This document shows, in pieces, positions 57,066-64,000 of a stretch of 64,000 nt of DNA (the stretch's first letter is position 1; each line of letters begins with the position of its first letter). Made by a program: the position numbers and the translations under genes. The notes under the pieces were generated by a model. That model made no database searches, was not told the origin of the DNA, and saw only the letters and a list, made by a program, of their open reading frames with translations. Source of the stretch: Dactylorhiza incarnata (lineage: Eukaryota > Streptophyta > Magnoliopsida > Asparagales > Orchidaceae); the NCBI GenBank assembly GCA_033032865.1, contig JAWHQI010000327.1, forward strand, positions 1 to 64,000, given 5' to 3'.

Positions 57066-57745
57066 CTCCACCCGTCCTTCTTTTTGAGCTTGTCCTCAAG
57101 CTCAAACTTCAGTTGGATGTTCGGCTTCTCTGGCTCCTTGATCTCGCGCCAAAATAGCGCCTGGTAGTCCGTCGCGGTGGTAGTGGCGGCGAGGAGTAAT
57201 GGTGGCGCCTTCGGAAGGATGAGTGGCGCAAGGACTGGGGCTGAGTGGTCCGGCGGAGCGGCGGACGACCGGAGTAGCCGGGCAACCGAAGGAACAACGT
57301 CCGGCAGAAGGAAGGGGTCCAGCGTGACCGGCGATGCGGTGCGAGGCGGCAGAGCAGAAACCGTCGGTGATGCGGCCGGTAGCGCAGAAGGCGACGAGGC
57401 TGGTGGGACCGACACGGCAAGGGCCGACGGAGCAAGAGCAGACAGAGGCGGTGACGGCGGCGATGACGATGGTGGTGGTGACGGTGATGTGGCCGGAGGG
57501 AAAGGCAATGTCGGGGATGGTGGAGTAAGAACCAGTAGAGGAGGCGACGACGACGGCGGCGACGGCGGCGATGGCGGCGGTAGCCCAAATTGTGTCGGTG
57601 GCTTAACGTCAACGTGTCCCGAGTGCTCCAATTGATCAAGCTTGGCCTCGAGGCGAGACATGGTAGCTTGAAACGTCGTCGACCATGTCAGCAGTATCGA
57701 GTGGAGGGCGCCTGCATCCGTGGCGCTAAGTGGAATGTTCATCAT
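57066..57745 (-). CDS. Pro/Ser/Ala-rich protein of the young non-autonomous element
   Basis: The minus-strand frame opens at 57745 (MMNIPLSATDAGALHSILLT) and runs 241 residues, ending just inside the LTR at 57020. Residues 20-45 form a short helical, coiled-coil-like segment (TTFQATMSRLEAKLDQLEHS). Residues 50-190 are low-complexity Pro/Ser/Ala; then DYQALFWREIKEPEKPNIQL and a Lys/Glu-rich end. No domain is recognised. The long frame may be partly due to composition, but the start and end segments look like ordinary protein sequence. Function unknown; the short helical start recalls gag N-termini. Confidence 0.45.
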
Positions 57746-57769
57746 ATGAAATATGAAGAAGGGGTGCGG

Positions 57770-58369
57770 TTAGGAAGAGAAATAAGAAAAGAATGGGGGG
57801 GGGGGATGTGATGGACTAAAAAAAAAACTTCGATTAAAACAGAAAAGACAAAATGTTGAAGTGTGCTGCCCGAGGAAGATCAGGAGGCGTGGGTCGAGGA
57901 AGAACAGAGGGCGCTGCCCGAGGAGGGCACTTGATTGGGACGGAACGAGGCAGGCGCAGGCGGTACGGGCGATAGCGCAGGGAAAAAAAACAGAGGGCGC
58001 TGAGGAGGCACGCGTGCGTCGATGAAGTAGCGCCGGGAGGGGAGTCGGCGAGCTTGAGGAGTTGCAGCGGCAGGGGAAGATGAAAGCGCAGCTGGCGTTG
58101 TTGACGAAGTAGTAGGTGGGTACTGTGGGGTCGACAATGGAGGATGTTGGCGTTCGGGGGTGCTGGCGTCGACAGACGGAGCTGGGAGACGAGCGGTGGA
58201 CGATGAAGTGGGCTGGAGGAAGATGAAACAACGACGGCTTTCGGAACACAGCAGAGACTGCGCGGTGGAGCAGCGGAAGAGGGTTGGCTGGCAGGAGCAG
58301 TTGAAGCGGCGGAAGACGGCGGAAGGAGTGCCGGGAATGGAGTCGCCGTCGTTTTAGCTCTGATACCAA
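57770..58369 (-). CDS. Hypothetical 199-residue frame after the PBS of the young element
   Basis: It begins at the PBS-proximal ATG (MVSELKRRRLHSRHSFRRLP) and is rich in Ser, Pro, Arg and Cys without recognisable domains. G11 at 57795-57805 lies in its 3' part. It may be non-coding leader that happens to be open; reported because it fills the interior together with the 57066-57745 frame. Confidence 0.25.
   Translation of the reverse strand: MVSELKRRRLHSRHSFRRLPPLQLLLPANPLPLLHRAVSAVFRKPSLFHLPPAHFIVHRSSPSSVCRRQHPRTPTSSIVDPTVPTYYFVNNASCAFIFPCRCNSSSSPTPLPALLHRRTRASSAPSVFFPCAIARTACACLVPSQSSALLGQRPLFFLDPRLLIFLGQHTSTFCLFCFNRSFFFSPSHPPPPFFSYFSS
58357..58368 (-). other. Primer binding site, tRNA-iMet type
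   Basis: The minus strand reads TGGTATCAGAGC three bases from the LTR edge at 58372. Confidence 0.9.
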
Positions 58370-58371
58370 GT

Positions 58372-58764
58372 TGTTATGGGCTTGGTTCGTTGTCGGATTG
58401 TTGGAGGCGGAGATACAAAGGGGGCAAGCCCTAGAATGGTGGAGGAGGGGATGAGAGAGGAAGAAACCCTAGAGGGTGGAGGAAGGAGAGAAGAGCTTAG
58501 AGAGAGAGAGAGAGACGAATTTAGAGAGATAAAAGAAACTTTCATAATTCATTTCATAATTTCCAAATACATGACCGGGTCTAATATATAGAACCTACGG
58601 GGGCAACCCCGTAATTACATTCAACCATAAAAATATTAAAATGCATAAATACTAATAAGACTAGACCCACTAAAACACCTAACTTGACTAAATCATAATA
58701 AAGACTCGACATAACATACTACGAATATAATATGATAACTGACGGTGGACCATAACACATAACA
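58372..58764 (-). repeat. 5' LTR (right copy) of the young non-autonomous element
   Basis: Same sequence as the left copy by eye, apart from a shorter (GA)n at about 58499-58515. Confidence 0.95.
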
Positions 58765-58769
58765 CACGT

Positions 58770-59530
58770 GTTCTAAATTGTGAAAACAACTTAAATTCTC
58801 TTAGGTTCTCGAATTCGCTTTTAGAGCTCTCTGGTGCCAAACGACTAAAGAACACCCAGATCAGCATAAGACATCTGTTAGGAACAATCGCGATACCAGC
58901 GCGAAAGTAGACACACAGAACTTGTCCCAGAAAGGTGTTTCTAGTGTCGGTGAGTACTTCATATATATCAATCGATTTGGTAATGAGGTGTGACACTTGT
59001 TGGCTAGAGTTAAAACCGTGTAACCTAAAGATCATCACATGATATTGGAACAAGTCAATCACTGCACATTCACAAACAATTGTAGCGAGATGTGACATTG
59101 ATGGGAGTTGCGGTCAAGCGACCTCAATACACGAAGATGGAAGCACCAGCGAAAGTTAAAAATGCGAACTGAGCAATTGTCGTAAGCATGACATAAGTTG
59201 AAGGGAAACTCATAAATGAAAACTCGCATGATATAGGAGTTCGTATAAAGTCCGTCATGATAAAATCGAGGGTTCACATGTTCTGGAGTGAAGTCGCGAA
59301 CTCTATGGCAAAAATGGTAAACAGGACATATCGTTGTCGAAAGGTGGTTCTTACATTCATATGTGATACACGTGTTGGTTACACATATTAACACTTCAAG
59401 TCATCGCCACCCCAAGTGCCCTTATATCATTCTCGTCATGTGTTTGTATGACATAACTACCGCTCTTCAGTGCTTATTTTAGGATTAATTGCCTTGCCCA
59501 ATTAGGGCTGAGCTTTCCGACCGAGGCCAT
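58770..59530. other. Second Tat element, 3' non-coding stretch
   Basis: No protein motif is seen. It corresponds in position to the 95-bp repeat region of the first Tat element, but no tandem repeat is visible here. Confidence 0.35.
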
Positions 59531-60738
59531 TCTCCCCACTGCATCAACCCTCTTCATAACTAAATCTCTAGCCACAAATTGTTTTACCCGGATATTCTTG
59601 TCAAACTATCTTGCCATTTTGCGCTTTGCTTCTTCTTGCCTAGTGACAACTAGGTCTCTTAGTTCCTTAATAAGGTCTAGGCTACTTCTCATGTCCTCTT
59701 CGTTTTCTCTTCTATACTCTTTTTCTTCTTCTTTTGATAGGACAATCCTTGGACTCATCACCTCGAACTCTACAGGGATGACTGTCTCATATCCATGTGA
59801 CAATTTGAAAGATTTCTCTCTAGTAGTTGTTGTAGGAGTAATTCTGAGGGCCCAAATGATAGAAGGAAGTTATTTGGCCCAATTGTCTCGAACATTTTCC
59901 TCTTCAAAAGGTTTGGGATTAGTTTATTGTCTGTTTCCACTTGACCTTTACTCCGGGAATGATACAACAACAACACTCAAGCCTTTTATACTCCGGGGAT
60001 GATGAACTGAAAAATATCGAAGCTCAATTCCTACCGGCTTACAGAAGCCAAACAACTCCGTTTGCAAATTGGGGTCCATTTTCAGTGATGATGGCGAGAG
60101 GTATCCCGTGCCGACACACTATCTCACTCTAAATGTAGTTTTTATGATCTGGGGTGTGGTCTTTGCAAGTACCTTCACTTCGATCCACTTGCTGAAGTAG
60201 TCGCTCGCACTAGGATGAACCGATGTTGCCCGCTGACATAGGAAATAGTCCCCAAAGGTTCATTCCCCAGATGAAAAATGACCGTATAATAGTCGATCGT
60301 TAGGTTGAGCTGATTTTAGTTGGAGAGGAGCAAACTTCTTACATTGTGGGCATTTCTTTGCACATCGGTCTGCATCTTTTCTAATATGTGGTCAGAGTAT
60401 CCTTGCCTAAGATTTATCTTTTCCAAGGTCTGAGCTATTGAGTGATTTATGCAGTCTTCCGAGTGCACTTCTCGGAGAATGATAGGCATCTTGCCAGCGG
60501 AGCTAGTAGCGTCCTTCGGTACAGGTGCCCGGAGAGGAGGAATTAGTGAGCAGTTTTGAACCTATCAATGATACTAGAATGATACTCTCCTGTGCACATG
60601 AAGCGAATGAAGGGATCCATTCATGAAGGGCGGCGGTCAAACTTCATAATTTCTCCCTCTTGAAAGGCATGATGAAAAACCTCTCTTACTTTTCCTCCTA
60701 AAGGAAGTCCGAACTTTGTTATTTCATCAGCCGCCCAG
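59531..60738 (-). pseudogene. Second Tat element integrase, decayed
   Basis: Minus-strand pieces: MNGSLHSLHV near 60610 (linker), IVCRHGIPLAIITENGPQFA near 60110-60060 (core, with Glu where the second catalytic Asp is usual), and YHSRSKGQVETDNKLIPNLL near 59960 (Glu region). SHGYETVIPVEFEVMSPRIV (59606-59803) is the C-terminal part. Many stops and frame changes. Confidence 0.75.
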
Positions 60739-61741
60739 TAGGGGTGAGCGTCAAAAACCGCAAACCACAAAAACGTCCGCACCGCAAAAACCGCACCGAT
60801 TTTCAAACTGAACCACGTAGTTTCGGTGTGGTGCAGTTTACGATTTCTACAAACTACACGCGGCGTGGTGCGGTTTTAAGATCTTAAAACCCGCAAAACC
60901 CCTCACCACACCGATTATTCTGTATAATTTTCATAAATATACATTAACCTAATGTAACTTCCATTAATTGTTTTTTAGTCCCAATCTACCTAAGTTATTA
61001 GAATTTAGATTTGATTGCTACTTATATATTATATATTAGAATTTTGGGCTTTCATTATTTCTGATTGGAGCCTCAGTTTTAATTATTCTGACATCAAAAA
61101 ATATTAAAGGCAAAGAGAAACAATTGCAAATTGAAGCTGCGGAGGTTAATAATGGTGAGGAAAAAGAGACACAAGTTGAAAGTGTAGGGAGGAAAAACAA
61201 TATCATGCGACGATGTTGCTTCAAATCAACTGAATAAGTTCATGATAATAGTAAGTTTAAGTCTCACATGTAGGAATGATTTACCAAGTTCAATGACAGT
61301 GAAGGAAAGGATTGAAAAAAGACAATACAATATGATGATGACAAAAATGAATGTAAATGTGAAGATGAAGCATAACCAGCTAACCAGCTAACCAGCTAAC
61401 CAGCTAACCGCCAAATCCCAAAGGTAATATAACTCATTTATGATTTTGTAACATTTGTCTTTTGAAAATTGATGGACTACAAGTTAATGGCTAATTGTTT
61501 ATACATGGTCTATGACTTCATGCATCTTTTGGAGAACCTCATCTTCATCTTTTTTGTTTATAACTTTCTATGTAACTTGCACACTTAAAAACTGCACCGC
61601 AACCGTACAACAAAAAACCATACCACACTGAAACCACATCGCATATGTTCGATGCGGTGCGGTTTTGCCCGTGCCAAAACCACACATTAACGATGCGGTT
61701 GAGATTTGGGCCCAAACCGCACAGAATCGCACCATGCACTA
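60739..61741. mobile_element. Probable hAT-like non-autonomous DNA transposon
   Basis: It begins TAGGGGTGAGCGTC, a typical hAT terminus, and both end regions (60770-60910, 61590-61735) are packed with ACCGCA/TGCGGT words in both orientations, like hAT subterminal repeats. It splits the Tat coding region between RNase H and integrase. The right terminus is degenerate and an 8-bp TSD is not convincing. The middle has an (AGCTAACC)n run at about 61374-61410 and no recognisable transposase. Confidence 0.6.
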
Positions 61742-61789
61742 ACTACCTCCACATTTTTTGTACAGGGAATGTGTCGCATGTCAAAAGTT

Positions 61790-62170
61790 CTAAAACCTTC
61801 GACCTCCCTTTGAGTGATCATCAAGTATTACTTCAGAATGTAATCTCGTCTCATATGCCCTCTTGACTTGTGATGCCATGACAAGAGAGTCCGTTCGAAC
61901 TTGAATATCTTCCACCCCTAACTCACGGACCAATCTCAACCCAACAATTATCGTTTTGTACTCCGCTTGTTTATTAGTGGTTCAGAAATGTAATTTGACA
62001 ACTTAATCTTGATACCATCGGGATTCAACGGGATCACTCCGACTCCTTGTTATTAGTGGTTCAGAAGTGTAATTTGACAACTTAATTTTGATGCCATCGG
62101 GATTCAACAGGATCACTCTGACTCCTGATGAATTCCTCCTGGAAGCTCCATCAACAAACATTATCTAAAA
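61790..62170 (-). pseudogene. Second Tat element, second RNase H with internal 79-bp duplication
   Basis: The minus strand reads MFVDGASRRNSSGVRVILLN near 62155-62100, NKQAEYKTIIVGLRLVRELG near 61970-61910 and RTDSLVMASQV near 61890-61860: the archaeal-like RNase H of Tat elements. Between the first two parts a 79-bp segment is repeated in tandem (61971-62049 and 62050-62128). Confidence 0.75.
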
Positions 62171-62800
62171 CAAGGGGTATCTATCTTCTATTTGATTAGA
62201 GGGTCTTCAGTGAAATTTGCTAAGAAGTTAGCAAGCACGTGGGCCTTGATTTCGTCCATGGGAGGTAAGAAATGTTAAACTTCCCGAGCTTAATCGCCTA
62301 CTTTGTTAACCTTCTGGAGTGTTTGGGCTTCTCCAAAATAGTCCTCAAAGGATGGCCAGTTACTACCTGAATTGAACGAGCTTAGAAGTGGGGGCGAAAT
62401 CTTCGAGCTGAGATGATTAGGACTAGAGCTAGCTTTTCAAGAAAAGGATATCTGGTTTCTGCGTCTTTGAGTAACCAGCTTACATAATGAAAGAGGAATT
62501 GCTTCTTAATTTCTTCCTGATCCAACACCAAAATTATGGCCTAGGGTCCAACTCCAAGATATATTACAGATCTCCCCCCACTCTTGGGTGTTGTAACAGA
62601 TGAGTGGAGGTTAATTGTCTCTTTAGCTCGAAAAAAGCTGTCACATTCTCCAGTCCACTCAAATTTGGACGCTCTTTGAAGGGTCTTGAAAAATGGAGCA
62701 GACTTGTCTTCTGAGTGCAAGATGAAGTGGCTGAGTCTTGCGACTCTCTCTGTCAACTGTTGTACTTGGGACTTTTGTGGGATGACCTACTCAAAATAAC
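62171..62800 (-). pseudogene. Second Tat element, first RNase H and RT connection
   Basis: 62541-62756 reads ARLSHFILHSEDKSAPFFKT, ASKFEWTGECDSFFRAKETI and SVIYLGVGP; the last matches LSIYLGVGP of the first Tat element, so both share the altered first RNase H. Stops follow. Confidence 0.72.
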
Positions 62801-63840
62801 TTTAACTTTGTCGGGGTTGGGCTCAACACCCTGGGGTGTTAGTAAATGTCTCAAAAACTTTTCTCTACTGGCACCAAAAACACATTGCGATGGGTTGAGC
62901 CGCATCATGTACTTCCTCAGTGTCGAAAATGTTTCTTAGAGATCTCAGACATGTTCCTTCACTTTTCTACTCTTGATGAGAAGGTCATCAACATACACCT
63001 CTACGTTACCACTCTTTTCGCTCTTGAAAACATACTCCATCATGCAATGATATGTGGCCAAGACGTTCTTAAGGCTGAAGGGCATGCCCTTATAACAATA
63101 ACATCCATCGTTCGTGGTGAAGTGAGGGTTATCCAGAGAGTGCATCTGAATCTAGTGATATCCCGAGAAATCGTCCAAAAAGCTCATGAATGGAAAGCCA
63201 ACAATATGACTAGAGAATCTATCAGACGTAAGGGATAACAACATTTAGGGCATTAAGTTTGGTGAGATCTATGCACATTCTCCATTTATCGTTGGATTTT
63301 TTCACCATTACTGATACCCACTCGGGGTCCTGGATTTCCTTATTGAACTTTGCCTTGAGAAGTCTTACAATTTCTTCTCTGATAAGTCCTGCCAAAGTAG
63401 TCTATACTGCCCACTTCTTCTGCTTTACGGGTTTGAATGTTGGGTCAATGCTGAGACGGTGATAGACCACATCAAGGTTCACCCCAGACATGTTGGGCGC
63501 TGTCTTGGAGAATATGTCGAGATTGTCAAACAAACACTTAATCAGTGATTCGTTATCTTCTACTCCAAGTTCAACCTTAATGGAGAGGACTCTAACTTTG
63601 GTGTTCCCCATTGAAACATTTTGGATTATCTACGCATCTTGCAGGTGAGCTCCATCCCTTCCGGCTTTGACTCCTTCGGCAGGATTGGTAATTTCATCAA
63701 ATTTGAGTGTCCGCGAGGGCTTAGTAGTCGTAGCCGAGTTCTCACGAGAGCATTCAGGAGGTTTTCTAGATACATCTCGCCCAACCATTGCAACGCGTTG
63801 TTAGTCGACAACCAGAAATCTGAAGGTCGTGTGTTCATTC
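62801..63840 (-). pseudogene. Second Tat element, protease end and reverse transcriptase
   Basis: 63402-63611 has IFSKTAPNMSGVNLDVVYHR and IDPTFKPVKQKKWAV, the RT start. 62945-63145 has FTTNDGCYCYKGMPFSLKNV and VEVYVDDLLIKSRKV with the catalytic Y-V-D-D. 63626-63838 and its neighbouring frames hold VVDNQRVAMVGRDVSRKPPE, the protease-RT junction. The 5' LTR starts immediately next to this at 63841 with no gag between them, so gag is deleted. Confidence 0.8.
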
Positions 63841-64000
63841 TGTCGGAGCAAAAAGTGCCTTAACCCCACTCGAGATGCTAAAAAAGAAAATCGGGTGTGC
63901 TGTCTTTGGAAGGCTACTTCGGGTTGCGAGAAGTTAGACGAGAAAGAACCAAGAATATGGCGAGATCAAACTTCACACAATGCGAACCTTTAGTGATTTT
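63841..64000 (-). repeat. 5' LTR of the second Tat element, partial
   Basis: TGTCGGAGCAAAAAGTG aligns with 52946 onward for the 160 bp available, with about one change in seven or eight bases by eye, so the element is old. It continues beyond the window. Confidence 0.78.

Larger units (their letters stand above)
56669..58764 (-). mobile_element. Young non-autonomous LTR retrotransposon, 2.1 kb
   Basis: Seen: LTRs 56669-57065 (397 bp) and 58372-58764 (393 bp) that look identical except around a GA microsatellite; perfect TSD CACGT (56664-56668, 58765-58769); iMet PBS on the minus strand at 58357-58368; a purine-containing tract inside the left LTR. The 1.3-kb interior lacks gag, protease, RT and integrase motifs. 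It therefore depends on another element's proteins. Near-identical LTRs mean a very recent insertion, the youngest event in the window. Confidence 0.93.
52946..64000 (-). mobile_element. Second Tat-lineage element, minus strand, decayed, cut by the window edge
   Basis: The LTR start TGTTGGGGCAAAAGTG at 52946 recurs as TGTCGGAGCAAAAAGTG at 63841, and about 150 bp after each start align. Between them the minus strand reads, from right to left: protease end, RT, RNase H, second RNase H, integrase, all full of stops. A plus-strand (antisense) gene sits next to the 3' LTR, as in the first Tat element. Gag is missing between the 5' LTR at 63841 and the protease/RT remnants. Younger insertions at 56669-58764 and 60739-61741 lie inside. 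Confidence 0.8.

Noticed and set aside
57177..57635. Plus-strand Gly/Asp/Ala-rich 152-residue frame
   Set aside because: It is the complement of the Pro/Ser-rich minus-strand frame at 57066-57745, and the element's PBS and LTR orientation are minus.

Overview
This is a window of plant nuclear DNA made almost entirely of nested and decayed LTR retrotransposons, plus the 5' end of one real host gene. The plant assignment rests on lineages found only or mainly in plants (Sirevirus-type Copia, Tekay/Del chromovirus, Tat-type Gypsy with two RNase H domains, tRNA-Asp-primed Athila-type Gypsy) and on plant-style introns in a CID-type RNA-binding protein gene. The species cannot be told from the sequence.

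Layout. 1-1604: 5' LTR and leader of a minus-strand Athila-type element running off the left edge. 1605-2661: unassigned DNA, ending in one copy of a local repeat that recurs at 31418-31976. 2662-31399: a plus-strand Sirevirus-type Copia element holding two younger insertions. A pol-less Gypsy element (5142-10133, minus, TSD GCAAG) sits in its gag. A 13.4-kb Tekay chromovirus with 4.2-kb LTRs (17069-30432, minus, TSD ACGTC) sits in its 3' LTR. 32645-32983: a foldback with arms of about 147 bp. 33120-46105: a full-length plus-strand Tat element with gag, protease, RT, two RNase H domains and integrase, then eleven 95-bp tandem repeats, then antisense coding regions with their own TATA boxes.

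46111-47881: promoter and first three coding exons of a CID/PAM2 RNA-binding protein gene. After a normal splice donor the expected RRM exons do not appear; the downstream DNA is Gypsy (48182-50760, minus) and Copia (50770-52750, plus) debris. 52946-64000: a second, heavily decayed Tat element on the minus strand, entering its 5' LTR at the right edge. It has an antisense gene beside its 3' LTR, a 1-kb hAT-like insertion in pol, and a very recent 2.1-kb non-autonomous LTR element (56669-58764, TSD CACGT) whose LTRs differ, by eye, only around a GA microsatellite.

No element has an intact pol. Nesting gives relative ages: the 5142-10133 and 17069-30432 insertions are younger than the Sirevirus, and 56669-58764 is younger than the second Tat element. 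Long G or C homopolymers, seven of them 23-30 bases, occur across unrelated elements and deserve a technical check. I did not find a clear new molecular system. The most interesting items are the antisense genes of the Tat elements, the paired-change hairpins in the Tekay LTR repeat, the foldback, and the fate of the CID gene.
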